From Bacteriovoracales bacterium (lineage in GTDB: Bacteria; Bdellovibrionota; Bacteriovoracia; Bacteriovoracales; Bacteriovoracaceae), in contig JASBRV010000041.1 in NCBI GenBank assembly GCA_030149295.1, forward strand, positions 86,789-150,788: a stretch of DNA of 64,000 bases, written 5' to 3'. The notes below the pieces were generated by a model. The model made no database searches, was not told where the DNA came from, and worked only from the letters and a program-made list of their open reading frames with translations. Position 1 is the first letter of the stretch. Each line of letters begins with the position of its first letter. The position numbers were made by a program, and so were the translations under genes. This document shows positions 45,643 through 55,553 of this stretch, one piece after another.

Positions 45643-46100
45643 TCCTCAAGCTTTATACAGCTGATTGAGCTTCCGATTTTAGCGACATCACTATCTTCTT
45701 TGAGTCTTTTTAAAGCAATGCCTTCTGCTTTACTTCCGGACTCCGCCCAAATGGTAAGCTTCTCAGTTCTGTACATACCAAAGAAACTGCAATTGGTACC
45801 TGAGGTTGAATGGATACTTGTGGACTCTCGACAAGTCCTTGCCGTACATGAGTAACGACTTTCAACTGGAATATCACTTTGTAAATCATAAACGATAGTT
45901 TGAAGATCACGAACAGCGGCCTCTAGCCTGCGGATTCTTCTTTCCATGCGCCTTACATTTTGATCTTCTTTTCCAATATTAATCCTCACGACACTTGTTC
46001 CATCTCCAAGAGTGATTCTACCTTCAATGTCATTGGCGATGACTGAATTTGTTACGAAGAAAAGTAAGGTAAGAGAAAGTAATGCTTTCATGAGGTTCAT
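45639..46100 (-). CDS. Secreted coiled-coil protein, unknown function
   Basis: 153 residues with a signal peptide (ALLSLTLLFFVTNSVIA). Next is a coiled coil (RRMERRIRRLEAAVRDLQTIVYDL) and a Cys-containing end (YSCTARTC...CSFFGM...SCIKL). Coiled coils of this kind mediate trimers or dimers. Its last four bases overlap the convergent radical SAM gene. Confidence 0.6.
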   Translation of the reverse strand: MNLMKALLSLTLLFFVTNSVIANDIEGRITLGDGTSVVRINIGKEDQNVRRMERRIRRLEAAVRDLQTIVYDLQSDIPVESRYSCTARTCRESTSIHSTSGTNCSFFGMYRTEKLTIWAESGSKAEGIALKRLKEDSDVAKIGSSISCIKLED

Positions 46101-46206
46101 CTCCTGGAGTGGTAGAAAAGTTCTTATGGGAGATTTTAACCAAAAAATCGCAATTGATTTGGTGATTAAGAGTATTTACAGGGCCCTGTTTAAGACTTAA
46201 ACACTC

Positions 46207-47517
46207 CTAACTCCTTAAGTTTAAAAAGAAGTTGGCTTTCTTAGGAAAAAGAGCGGCGGCATCCTCTTTAAGCTTTTCAATCAATTCTGGTCGACGATTG
46301 ATGGCAATAGAAGATTTTATCACTATTTCAAAGACATCATCATTTTTGATTTTCTTCTCTACAAGGGGGATTCCAAGCTTGAGACAGCCACTTGTATCCC
46401 CTTTAAGAAAAGCCACCCTGGCCTCTAAGGCTTGGAATTCTGCCATTTCCCCAAACTTGGTGGCATATTTTAAAAGAAGAGCCCCCGCCGCATCGAGCTC
46501 ATCAAAGCGAATATAAGTCGAGATAATGCCTTCTATAATATTGAATCTATCACCACAAATCTTCGACGCGCTTTTTAAGTTCTCTATTCCTTCTTTTCTT
46601 TTGCCCCTTTCAAAATAGCGTTTCCCGCAAATAACCAAAGCAGCAGCTAAGGAAGCCTTAATTTCAGGTTCGTAATCATTTAAATCCGGAAAGAGTTCAG
46701 CAAAATACTTAATATCGCCTAACTCCTCATTGGCCAGACTGAGCTTAATCATTAGAGGCAAGATCATGGGCTCCACCATGTAATCCTTCACAATTATTTT
46801 TTGATAAGAATACGCTTCTTTGAAATTCCCTTCTTTAAATTCGAGATTAAGTAATCGATTTAAAGAGCGATAATACTCTCTTTTCACCTTGTGAGACTTG
46901 AGGAAAGCTTGCTTTGCCTCAGAAGTCTTATTTAACTTTTCTAATAGAAGTCCTTTATAAAAATAAAGTTCATGTAGCGGTCCCTGACTCAAGGCCTCCT
47001 CATCTTCTTCAAGCTGTTGGAATATAGTTAAAGATTCTTCATATTCTCCTTTAAAAAAGCTTTCTTTAATTTTATAAAGAGAATTCCTATAAGGATTATT
47101 CTGTAACTTCGTGAGAAAAAGCTTTAAAAGAGACTTATTTAAGACATCTACCGTCACAGGCTCACACAGGAAAAGGTCCAATTCAGAATCGAGAGCAAGA
47201 GTGGATTTGGCCAGCTCAGGATCATTAGCAATAACGATGAGAGAAGACTCCCTTCTATTGGGACAATTTAGAGTATGGGATCGCGAGATTTCTCGAAAGT
47301 CCTGGTCCCCAAGCTTTGCAACAGTAAGAATAATATCAAAAGGCCGGTTGTCATTCATTTTAACTGCTGACTCTATAGATTCGGCCACTTCAATTTTCTC
47401 TTTATCTGCACCAAGAGAGCCTAAAACCTGTTTAAGGGAAGCCTTATTAGCTGCTCGGTTCTCAACCAAAAGAATATTCTTCTCTTTTAAATAGGCATGG
47501 ACTTTTTTAGCGCTCAT
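46207..47517 (-). CDS. Pseudo-receiver with TPR repeats
   Basis: 436 residues. Residues about 10-135 look like a CheY fold (KNILLVENRAANKASLKQVL...FLCEPVTVDVL), but the acceptor position reads IILTVAKLG (Thr instead of Asp). Helical repeats with TPR spacing follow (for example YFYKGLLLEKLNKTSEAKQA, ALVICGKRYFERGKRKEGIE). It cannot be phosphorylated in the usual way and probably acts as a scaffold. It stands alone, with a 12-base palindrome (46178-46189) downstream. Confidence 0.75.
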   Translation of the reverse strand: MSAKKVHAYLKEKNILLVENRAANKASLKQVLGSLGADKEKIEVAESIESAVKMNDNRPFDIILTVAKLGDQDFREISRSHTLNCPNRRESSLIVIANDPELAKSTLALDSELDLFLCEPVTVDVLNKSLLKLFLTKLQNNPYRNSLYKIKESFFKGEYEESLTIFQQLEEDEEALSQGPLHELYFYKGLLLEKLNKTSEAKQAFLKSHKVKREYYRSLNRLLNLEFKEGNFKEAYSYQKIIVKDYMVEPMILPLMIKLSLANEELGDIKYFAELFPDLNDYEPEIKASLAAALVICGKRYFERGKRKEGIENLKSASKICGDRFNIIEGIISTYIRFDELDAAGALLLKYATKFGEMAEFQALEARVAFLKGDTSGCLKLGIPLVEKKIKNDDVFEIVIKSSIAINRRPELIEKLKEDAAALFPKKANFFLNLRS

Positions 47518-47680
47518 CCCGCCATCATAACCCTACTTGATAGAGCGCTGAACCTAAGAGTTAAATTATTTTAACCTCTCAAACAATTTAGTAATAACAA
47601 GTAGTTAAATACAGTCATAAAGATAAATAGACCTTATTTTATAAGGAAGTCATTTGTAAAAGTGACCAATAATTGTGTCT

Positions 47681-48583
47681 TTAGAGCTTGCGATCAATCA
47701 TGGTGAGAGATTTCATCATCTTATAGGAGAGCTTACAAAGGAGAAGGACCAAAAGGTCCACCTTCGTCAAAAGAAAGTGACATCGCTTAATCTGGTTTTG
47801 TTGATCAAGAGTAAGAGAATCATAAAATTTCCAATCTCCGTGCCACTTTGTCATTAGAGAAGCTTTCCAGTAAAAGCCCGCCTTCTCCCTTAAGTTCTGC
47901 CAAGTAAAACCCTGAGAGCGATAAAGAAGAAATATATTTCCTGAAAGAGCTCGAATTCTACGTACTAGAAAGTCTCGCCACTGAACTCTTGTTGGATGTT
48001 TAACGATAACCTTATCACCATACTGAAAAGAAACTCCCTGCTTTATGGCCCGTTGGCAAAATTCTTGATCACCACCAGAGCGTAAAGCTGAATCAAAGGG
48101 ACCAACTTTTTCGAAAACACTTCTTTCTACAATAAGATTTGCCGTTGCACCGTAACTTTCTTTTTCTACATAGTCTTTTTGGTTAAAATAGAAGACACGC
48201 TCATAAAGCTCTAAGGCCTGTGGGTTTTCTGGATTTTGAAATTGAAGATCAATTCTTCCCGCAATGATTCCCTTAATATCCTGAATCATGGCAAGCCCTT
48301 GCTCGAGCCAATCTTTACATGGGAGACAATCACTATCTGTAAAAAAGAGAAACCTTCCAGCTGCCATTTTGATACCTAAATTCCTTGCAGCATATGACCC
48401 AGGAATGGGTTGATGGTAAACAGTATAAAATGAGTTTGAAGTTAAAATCTTCTGGGGATGATTATCAATCACCAAAACCTCAAATTCCTCATTTGAAAGA
48501 GTTTGATACTTTAAGCACTCGACCAATTTATCTAAAAGTGATTTATGACCATAAAAAGGGATAATAACGGACAGAGTCTTCAT
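47681..48583 (-). CDS. Glycosyltransferase family 2
   Basis: 300 residues with the GT-A fold: LSVIIPFYGHKSLLDKLVECL, LVIDNHPQK, and FFTDSDCLP (DxD-like) as the sugar-nucleotide and metal site, then GGDQEFCQRA as the catalytic Asp region. The C-terminus is basic and may touch the membrane. The first of three GT2s in the 47.7-53.8 kb glycan block. The acceptor is unknown. Confidence 0.9.
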   Translation of the reverse strand: MKTLSVIIPFYGHKSLLDKLVECLKYQTLSNEEFEVLVIDNHPQKILTSNSFYTVYHQPIPGSYAARNLGIKMAAGRFLFFTDSDCLPCKDWLEQGLAMIQDIKGIIAGRIDLQFQNPENPQALELYERVFYFNQKDYVEKESYGATANLIVERSVFEKVGPFDSALRSGGDQEFCQRAIKQGVSFQYGDKVIVKHPTRVQWRDFLVRRIRALSGNIFLLYRSQGFTWQNLREKAGFYWKASLMTKWHGDWKFYDSLTLDQQNQIKRCHFLLTKVDLLVLLLCKLSYKMMKSLTMIDRKL

Positions 48584-48651
48584 GACCTATAGTATCGCAA
48601 AGAATTGATTTTATTGAAATGGCCAGACCCTCGTGCTACCATTTTTTCACC

Positions 48652-50082
48652 ATGTCAAAATCCATCCTCGTCATAGGAGCAGGTCCGGCAGGACTAAGTG
48701 CTGCCCACCTTCTCTGCCAAAAAGGCTATCAAGTTTCAGTTTATGAAGCAGATCCCATCGATGTTGGTGGTCTTTCCAAAACTGTAGAATTTGAAGGCTT
48801 TTCTTTTGATATTGGAGGACACCGTTTTTACACCAAGGCAAAAGAGGTCTCAGATTATTGGCATGAAGTCTTAGGAGACAAATTTATTCGTCGCACTCGC
48901 CTTTCTCGAATATATTATAATGGCAAATTTTTCAAATATCCCCTTGAGCTCTCCGATGTCTTAAAGAACCTTAGTCTTTTTCAAAATGCAAGCTTCCTTC
49001 TTAGTTATATTAAAGTGAAAGTCTTTCCTCGAAAAAGGGTCAAAAGTTTTGAAGACTGGATCATCTCTCAGTTTGGAACCTCTCTTTACTTGGCCTTTTT
49101 TAAGTCTTATACGGAGAAAGTATGGGGTATGCCTTGTCATGAAATCTCTAAAGACTGGGCCGCTCAAAGAATTAACAACCTCAACGTGACGAAAATTCTG
49201 TGGCAATTTATCCAAAAAATTTTGGGAATCCAAAGAGATAAGAATGCTATCAAAAGCTTGATTGAAGAATTTGATTACCCCCGAAAGGGCCCCGGAATGT
49301 TGTGGGACGAAGTTAAAGACTTGGTCATTAAAAATGGTGGCACTGTAGAGTTTGGAAAAATGGTCACAGGTCTTGAGCTAAAAGAGGGAAAGTGGTCTCT
49401 TAAGTTTAGTGATGGAAGCCAAAGTCAATCGGCTGATCACGTTATAAGCTCCGCCCCCTTGGGAACACTCTTAAAGGGACTTACCCCACCACCTTCTTCA
49501 ACGTTTTTAAAAATGGCGGAAAATTACAAATATCGAGACTTTCTCACCGTTGTTCTTATGTTCAAGAAAAGAGAAACTTTTCCAGACAATTGGATCTATA
49601 TCCACGATCCTAAAGTACAAGTGGCCAGAATTCAAAATTATAAGAATTGGTCAGAGGAAATGGTTCCTAGCCTCGATTACACTAGCTATGGCCTGGAATA
49701 TTTTTGCCAAAAAGACGATGCTTTTTGGAGTCAAAGTGATGAAGAACTATCAAACCTTGCTATTAAAGAAATTGAGGCCATCGGACTGCCATTTTCACGA
49801 GATGGACTCAAAACAAAAGTGGTTCGTATGCCCTATGCATATCCCGTCTACGACCATGATCACCAAAAGAGGGCCCAAGAGTTACAAAAAGAACTAAAAA
49901 ACTATCCTGGACTGCATCTGGCAGGTAGAAATGGTCTTCATCGCTACAACAATCAAGACCACTCAATTAAAACAGCAATGATTGTCGCAGAAAATATCGA
50001 TGCTGGAAAAGAAATCAAAGACCCTTGGAAAGTGAATCAAGATGCTCTTTATCTAGAGACCGAAGAAGAGAGAAAAGGATAA
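48652..50082 (+). CDS. FAD-dependent oxidoreductase, UGM/amine-oxidase-like
   Basis: About 476 residues. The FAD site is ILVIGAGPAGLSAAHLLCQ with Glu at the end of strand 2 (VYEAD), then VGGLSKTVEF and DIGGHRFYT. RIYYNGKFFKYPLELS resembles UDP-galactopyranose mutases and related NAD(P)/FAD enzymes that sit in glycan clusters. Substrate unknown. I start at ATG 48652; the frame extends to 48619 and neither has a good site. Confidence 0.8.
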   Translation: MSKSILVIGAGPAGLSAAHLLCQKGYQVSVYEADPIDVGGLSKTVEFEGFSFDIGGHRFYTKAKEVSDYWHEVLGDKFIRRTRLSRIYYNGKFFKYPLELSDVLKNLSLFQNASFLLSYIKVKVFPRKRVKSFEDWIISQFGTSLYLAFFKSYTEKVWGMPCHEISKDWAAQRINNLNVTKILWQFIQKILGIQRDKNAIKSLIEEFDYPRKGPGMLWDEVKDLVIKNGGTVEFGKMVTGLELKEGKWSLKFSDGSQSQSADHVISSAPLGTLLKGLTPPPSSTFLKMAENYKYRDFLTVVLMFKKRETFPDNWIYIHDPKVQVARIQNYKNWSEEMVPSLDYTSYGLEYFCQKDDAFWSQSDEELSNLAIKEIEAIGLPFSRDGLKTKVVRMPYAYPVYDHDHQKRAQELQKELKNYPGLHLAGRNGLHRYNNQDHSIKTAMIVAENIDAGKEIKDPWKVNQDALYLETEEERKG

Positions 50083-50088
50083 TAAGTC

Positions 50089-51450
50089 CTAGGGCTTTTC
50101 ATAGACCTCTAAGCCACTAAAGCTCGTTCTTTTCCAATCACTATGAATATACTTTTTGCAAAGTTTTTCGTTTTCGGTAAATACAACTAAAAACTGTGCC
50201 TTTTTTGAATTATATTTTCTTGGTAAGAGAGAAAGATCCCATCCCCCTGCACAAAAATGTTTTTCTGGATCACTAAAATAAAACGTTGGACAGTTTCCAC
50301 AAAAAAGAGTGATTTTCTTTTCTATTTGAGGATGATATTTTCGAAGCTCTTCCACATTAAGTAGTTTTTCAAAGGCACCAATCTCTTTGACGACAAAGCT
50401 AAAAGCAAAAAAGTCGATTAGAGTAACAACCAACAAAGTCTTTATTAAGTAACGAGACTCCCCTCTTTCCCATAACACCAAAAGAAAAAGAAGAATGCCA
50501 AAAGGAAGACTGACAGAAAAAAAGTGATGTTCAAAAATGGGATAATAAAAATACGAAATGAAGAGGGAAAGAATGGGAATTCCCAGAGCAAAACTCACTT
50601 CAAAGAGAAAAAGTTCTCTTTTTTTTCTTTTTAACTTTTCAAAAAATGAGATTAAAAGGGTTGAAAGCGGGACGATACCACCACCAAAAATGAGAAGAAA
50701 GGCAAAAAGAATCTTTAGACTATGAGGAAAGTGATGATTCGGATGCGGAAATAAAGGATTAGCGATAGCGTAAAAAATTCCCAGGCCAAAGAGAGTGAAT
50801 AAAACACCTAAGAAAAAAAAGTGGGACCAATTAAAGCGTTTCCATAAATGAAACTTCTGATTCCAATAAAAATAAAGCCACAAAGAAAAGAGTGCAGAGG
50901 CGATAACTCCATACACATGGGTAAAGAACAAGAGAACCAAGGTTCCCCCAAAACAAAGGTAATGAGACAAACGAAAGACATCTCGCTTCATAGAATCTTT
51001 TATCAACTCTAACAATAACAGACTCAGGCATACCAACATGATCAAAAGAGCATAAGGGCGCATCGAATAAGCATATTTTAAGCTGAGATAAGAGCCACTT
51101 AATAAAGAAACACCTGCCCATGCAAAGGTTTCTCCCATTTTCTTTTTACAAAGAAGATAAAAGAAAAAAAGTGATAATAATGAAAAAATAAGACTTGGTG
51201 CACGAAGCCACAGAGTACTTTGAATGCCACTTTTTACAAAAGGAAAGTTCAAAATATAGTTGAGTGGCATTTGCCAATCGTGTTGAAATAAGTAGACAAG
51301 AAGCTCACGAAGTCCAAAGCGAGTCATCGTATCGTATTGTAAAATCTCATCGAAACTAAGCGGTGATTTATAAGCAGCAATGAGACGAAACAGAATCATC
51401 AAAAAGGTAAAGATGATGAAAGTCCCTTTAGTCACCTTTTTCATTTTCAC
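50089..51450 (-). CDS. Membrane glycosyltransferase, GT39/ArnT-like
   Basis: 453 residues with about ten membrane helices. Near the N-terminus a conserved-looking loop SFDEILQYD carries the Asp-Glu typical of the GT-C catalytic loop. The C-terminal 90 residues are soluble with three Cys. These enzymes move sugars from polyprenyl carriers to acceptors in the periplasm. It is adjacent to a GT2 on the same strand with a one-base junction. Confidence 0.75.
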   Translation of the reverse strand: MKMKKVTKGTFIIFTFLMILFRLIAAYKSPLSFDEILQYDTMTRFGLRELLVYLFQHDWQMPLNYILNFPFVKSGIQSTLWLRAPSLIFSLLSLFFFYLLCKKKMGETFAWAGVSLLSGSYLSLKYAYSMRPYALLIMLVCLSLLLLELIKDSMKRDVFRLSHYLCFGGTLVLLFFTHVYGVIASALFSLWLYFYWNQKFHLWKRFNWSHFFFLGVLFTLFGLGIFYAIANPLFPHPNHHFPHSLKILFAFLLIFGGGIVPLSTLLISFFEKLKRKKRELFLFEVSFALGIPILSLFISYFYYPIFEHHFFSVSLPFGILLFLLVLWERGESRYLIKTLLVVTLIDFFAFSFVVKEIGAFEKLLNVEELRKYHPQIEKKITLFCGNCPTFYFSDPEKHFCAGGWDLSLLPRKYNSKKAQFLVVFTENEKLCKKYIHSDWKRTSFSGLEVYEKP

Positions 51451-52773
51451 CTATGTTTTAAGAAGTTTCATAAAGTTTAAAATTTCATAAACCATATCCT
51501 CTTCACTATTGCCGTCAAACTCTTTGAAAAGGCCTAATTGCTGAAAATTAAGATAAGAAAAAAGATGAGGATAGTCAGGACTCTCTCCTAAGAGGCGGTG
51601 TCCATCAATATCGATGAGATAAATCTTTGTCGTCAAAAGCACAAAACGAAGAGTTGGCTTAAGGAAGTAAGGCTTACCACTTTTAACGAAAATTTTCTGA
51701 AGGCGAATTTCAGGCGGCGCCATCGGAATCTCAAGAGGAGCAAAATGCTTTTTTTGACGAATAGGACTCACGACCCTTCCCGTCAGTTTACAGACATGAT
51801 TAAAAAACAATAAAAGAAAGTAAATATCTAGCGTTTTTGTGTAATTCCACAGGGCCGAACCTAAGTCTCTTAAAGACCAATAGACTGGCAAGATAGGATT
51901 AAAGGAGCCCGTTTCTTTTCTTGGCTTTTTAGGAAAAAGGTCTTTTATCCGCTCTGAAGTTTGGTGTTCAGCACTTGCTTCATTTCTCTTTTCTTCTGCT
52001 AGACGAAAGAAGTCATCATCCCTCTCTAGACCTATCCATTTCTGCTCTAGTGACCATTTACGATTATAATCAATTTTCGTGAAGCCATCTTGGAAAGAGC
52101 GCCAAAAATAAGAGGCCCACCCCTCTCCATGATAGATCACATGGGCCACCCCCTTTTCTGCGGAAGCGAGGTAATAACCGCTGTAACAAACTCTGCGAGC
52201 AAGGTCGATATCCTCATGGCGTTCTAACTCAACATCGAAGCCTCCCACTAAATCAAAAGCCTCTTTTCGGTAGGCACAAGCAGCAGAGTTAATCATAGGA
52301 GATTCTCTAACGACTAGATTTAAAAGACAAAATGTCTCATTTGTTCCCGCTTCAATCGTCCTATAGCGATATCGGTTGATACTTTCTTGGCCATCTATAT
52401 CACTAGGAATAATCTTTCCCTGAACTGCGCCTACTCCTTGGCGCGATAAAACACTAATGAGCTCCTTAAAATAATCTTTTTCAATAAAGACATCCGAATC
52501 TAAAAAAAATAGAAATTCTGAGGAGGCCTGTGATGCGCCAGTATTTCGTGCGCAGGATCGGCCTTGCTTCTTTTCTTTAACAACCAAAGTCTCACGAAAC
52601 CTTTCGGCCACAAGGAGCGTCTCATCAGTGGAGTTGTTATCCACAAGGATGACCTCTAGTTTATTTTTGGGATAATCGCATTGATAAATTGACTCTAGAC
52701 ACTTGTAGAGAGTTCTTTCGCTATTAAAAGCTGGAATAATAACTGAAATGGAAGGAAGCTCAGCCATGTTCAT
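51451..52773 (-). CDS. Glycosyltransferase family 2
   Basis: About 440 residues: PSISVIIPAFNSERTLYKCLES, VDNNSTDETLLVAERF, SEFLFFLDSDVFIE (DxD) and ERHEDIDLARRV (catalytic acid region). The C-terminal 200 residues are extra, basic and partly hydrophobic, likely for a membrane contact. I start at ATG 52773; the longer GTG start at 52785 is possible. It overlaps the preceding GT2. Confidence 0.88.
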   Translation of the reverse strand: MNMAELPSISVIIPAFNSERTLYKCLESIYQCDYPKNKLEVILVDNNSTDETLLVAERFRETLVVKEKKQGRSCARNTGASQASSEFLFFLDSDVFIEKDYFKELISVLSRQGVGAVQGKIIPSDIDGQESINRYRYRTIEAGTNETFCLLNLVVRESPMINSAACAYRKEAFDLVGGFDVELERHEDIDLARRVCYSGYYLASAEKGVAHVIYHGEGWASYFWRSFQDGFTKIDYNRKWSLEQKWIGLERDDDFFRLAEEKRNEASAEHQTSERIKDLFPKKPRKETGSFNPILPVYWSLRDLGSALWNYTKTLDIYFLLLFFNHVCKLTGRVVSPIRQKKHFAPLEIPMAPPEIRLQKIFVKSGKPYFLKPTLRFVLLTTKIYLIDIDGHRLLGESPDYPHLFSYLNFQQLGLFKEFDGNSEEDMVYEILNFMKLLKT

Positions 52774-53815
52774 CGACTCTTTCACCTGTTGTCTTTTCCT
52801 TGGCGTGCCTTTCTTTCACCAAAAGGTAATATCCATGAAAAATTAATCCTGATAAAGCACCTAACATCATGACAAATTGATCGAAAAAGGTCCAAAAAAT
52901 AGCGATAAAAGTAAACCGAAAGCCTTCATGCTGAACCAAGAACTTCCAAAACTTAAAGTTAAGAATAAGAAAAAGTAAGACTCCTATATAAACAAAAGGA
53001 GCGATTATTTGAGAGGGGACCAAAAAAAAAGCAGATAAGCAACAACTCACTAAAAGTAGTGAGTAAACCTGTTCCTTTTTTATATGGCTAAAGTTACGGT
53101 TATCTCCCCATGGCAAATAAGCACGCCAGCCTTGAAATAACCAAAAACAACGAGCAAAACCAAAGGGCACAAAAAAGTCATTTTTTAAAAGAGAGAGAAA
53201 ACTGTAATTTTTAAAATGGACGACTTCTAACTTGGGTAAAAAGAAAAGCTCCTTCCCTTCCTCGGTCATTTTCAAACCAAGCTCTGAATCCTCTACTCCC
53301 AAGAATTTCTCAGGCCAGGGAATAAAATCGATTTTTCGAATAGCGCACACACTTCCATAAAGAAAATTCACTTTCTCGCTTTGCAAACCAAATATATAAT
53401 TCATATAGATGTTTTTATAACGAGAAAAGAAACTGGGATAAGGATGAGTCAATGAGAGCCTACCAGTGACGGCACTCGCCCTCGGATGGCTTTGAAAAAA
53501 ATCTCTTATTCTCTGTAAATTTCCAGGGCCAATATCCACATCAGAATCCACAAAAACCAAGTAGGGATTGTTGGCAAGGCCTGCTCCATGGTTGCGAGCA
53601 TGGCCTTGACCGTAATTTTGATGGAGGCGATAAACGCGAATGGAAGGATGCTCGTCATCTAACTTTTCTAAAAGCCTTCGAGCTTCCTCGTGGGAGGCAT
53701 CATCTACCACAAGGATCTCATCTCCTGGCAACAACTGCGCCAACAGATTTCCTAGACAAATTTGTAGTAAATCCGCCCTGTTGAAGGCGGGAACAATGAT
53801 CGATAATTGACTCAC
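52760..53815 (-). CDS. Glycosyltransferase family 2, membrane-anchored
   Basis: 351 residues: LSIIVPAFNRADLLQIC, LVVDDASHEEARRL, PYLVFVDSDVDIG (DxD), then FLGVEDSELGLKM. The C-terminal third has two or more membrane helices (VYSLLLVSCCLSAFFLV; IGVLLFLILNF). It is translated just ahead of the overlapping GT2, so the two are likely a pair acting on the same glycan. Confidence 0.88.
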   Translation of the reverse strand: MSQLSIIVPAFNRADLLQICLGNLLAQLLPGDEILVVDDASHEEARRLLEKLDDEHPSIRVYRLHQNYGQGHARNHGAGLANNPYLVFVDSDVDIGPGNLQRIRDFFQSHPRASAVTGRLSLTHPYPSFFSRYKNIYMNYIFGLQSEKVNFLYGSVCAIRKIDFIPWPEKFLGVEDSELGLKMTEEGKELFFLPKLEVVHFKNYSFLSLLKNDFFVPFGFARCFWLFQGWRAYLPWGDNRNFSHIKKEQVYSLLLVSCCLSAFFLVPSQIIAPFVYIGVLLFLILNFKFWKFLVQHEGFRFTFIAIFWTFFDQFVMMLGALSGLIFHGYYLLVKERHAKEKTTGERVDEHG

Positions 53816-53836
53816 ATTTCCTCACTCAGTGTGAGG

Positions 53837-54415
53837 CTATTTTACAGGCTTTTTTCCGTTTTGAGGCACTCTTTTGAGCTTTTTCATCGGATAACCAAGT
53901 TCTCGCAAGCGTTTTCGCGCCTTTTCATAGGAGATTTCATCCATTTCATGGCCTCTGGCCATAATCCAAGCGTAAGATTTATCGGGCACCCCAATCACGG
54001 TCCAACTATAGTCCTCGGCTACAGATAGCACTAAATAGCCGAACTTGAGAGGCCAGAAGGGCTGAACCTTCCAGTAAGCCCCCCCACCAGTATTTTGAAC
54101 CCAGCCTTTTTGCGTAATCTCCTTGACCTTGCCGTCAAAGGACTTGTGGTTGTAAAGAAATGAAATTTCGATGCGCTGATCTTTCGCATTCCACTTATAG
54201 CGTTCAAGGCCATTGTAGACTCCTGTTTCAAAGGGAGTGGGAATACTGGCGATAACAAACCAATCCCCCATAAATCGCTCGATTTCAACAGGGCGATCAA
54301 CAATTTGAGTTCGAATATCATCTGTCATTTTCCCCCCTCCACTTTGGCAGGATGAGACCAATAGAATGAGTAAGAAAGAAGTAAAATTTGAGGTAAAGTT
54401 AATTATTGTTTTCAT
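53837..54415 (-). CDS. blc: Lipocalin-family lipoprotein (Blc-like)
   Basis: 192 residues with a lipoprotein signal (SFLLILLVSSC). The lipocalin signature GDWFVIASIPTPFE and the C-terminal SYAWIMARGHEMDE fit the bacterial Blc group, which binds lipids in the outer membrane. An imperfect hairpin (53820-53836) follows the stop. It may belong to the envelope glycan block upstream, or be independent. Confidence 0.88.
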   Translation of the reverse strand: MKTIINFTSNFTSFLLILLVSSCQSGGGKMTDDIRTQIVDRPVEIERFMGDWFVIASIPTPFETGVYNGLERYKWNAKDQRIEISFLYNHKSFDGKVKEITQKGWVQNTGGGAYWKVQPFWPLKFGYLVLSVAEDYSWTVIGVPDKSYAWIMARGHEMDEISYEKARKRLRELGYPMKKLKRVPQNGKKPVK

Positions 54416-54506
54416 GAATTTATGCTACCAGAGCGGAGGAAAAGACCAATAAAAAGACGCTAGACGACTAAACTTTGGACACCCTTTCCCTTTTTCCGAA
54501 ATAGCG

Positions 54507-55553
54507 GTGAATCCCTTTATTCCTGACTCCTTGGCCGCTAAGCTAAGAAAGATGGCAATCAATCTACGAACCATTCAGCGCGAAGACCTAATGGACACAA
54601 GACTCTGTGACCTCCCCCTTTCCATTAAGGGCACCTGGGTGCAACAGTGCCTCAGTAAACTCTATGAGGAACTCCATCAAAAGAACATTCGCATGAATCC
54701 TCATGTCTGGATATCCGACGATTGGTTTTCTCCGGATGGAGTTCCGGGTTTTGCCGTTCCCTTTTTCCTCCTTCACCCTCGTCTCCTCAACCTTGAAAAT
54801 GAACTTATTGGTGAAGCAGAAGGAGGAGATCGCAGCTGGTGCCTAATGCTAATGCGCCACGAGTGTGGTCATTGTATTGATAATGCTTTTCATCTGCGAA
54901 AAAATAAAACAAGGCAAAACCTCTTTGGTCTGACCAGTACCCCTTATCCTGAATCCTATAAGCCCAACCCAAGATCGCGCCAATTTGTGCGCCATCTCGA
55001 TGGCAACTATGCCCAAGCCCACCCAGATGAGGATTGGGCCGAGACTTTTGCCGTATGGCTCACTCCCCGTTCAGCGTGGCGCCAAAAATATGCTCATTGG
55101 CCCGCCCTAAGAAAGCTAGAGCATCTTAATCATATGATGGAAACCATCCAAGGCCAAAGGCCATTGGTTAAAAATCGCAACCGCATGGATGATATATCCA
55201 AAATGAAGATGACCTTAGGCGATTACTATAAAGAGAAAAGAAAGAAGCTTGGCCTCAATAAGAACTCGCCTTTTAAAACAGACTTAAAGAGAATTTTCCC
55301 CCGTAAGGGACAACTACCGGCCTGGCGTTTTGTCCATGATTCCAAAGGGCAAATTATAGGTCAGGTTGCCAAAAATACCCGTCTCCAGCATTATAAAATT
55401 AAGATAATGTTGAGAGAGGTTCAAAATACATGTCGTCAGGAAGGTCTGATGGTCGATACACCCTCTCCCACTTATCGCCAAAAAGTGGTACAGCTCATGA
55501 CCAAAAAATCAGAGAGCTTTTTAAAGGGAAATCGACCTAGGATCATTATGTGA
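54507..55553 (+). CDS. Putative zinc metallopeptidase
   Basis: 348 residues from GTG 54507. The zinc motif HECGH (in MRHECGHCIDNAFH) and a downstream AHPDEDWAETFAVWL supply the third ligand region, the pattern of the Peptidase_Mx-like family. The C-terminal 130 residues are very basic and carry no zinc motif. No signal peptide is visible, so it is probably cytoplasmic. It overlaps the ATP-grasp gene by four bases (GTGA). Confidence 0.8.
   Translation: MNPFIPDSLAAKLRKMAINLRTIQREDLMDTRLCDLPLSIKGTWVQQCLSKLYEELHQKNIRMNPHVWISDDWFSPDGVPGFAVPFFLLHPRLLNLENELIGEAEGGDRSWCLMLMRHECGHCIDNAFHLRKNKTRQNLFGLTSTPYPESYKPNPRSRQFVRHLDGNYAQAHPDEDWAETFAVWLTPRSAWRQKYAHWPALRKLEHLNHMMETIQGQRPLVKNRNRMDDISKMKMTLGDYYKEKRKKLGLNKNSPFKTDLKRIFPRKGQLPAWRFVHDSKGQIIGQVAKNTRLQHYKIKIMLREVQNTCRQEGLMVDTPSPTYRQKVVQLMTKKSESFLKGNRPRIIM

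Noticed and set aside
46178..46189. 12-base perfect palindrome as a terminator
   Set aside because: It has no loop and no T run, so it cannot be a normal intrinsic terminator. Could be a protein site, but there is no second copy here.
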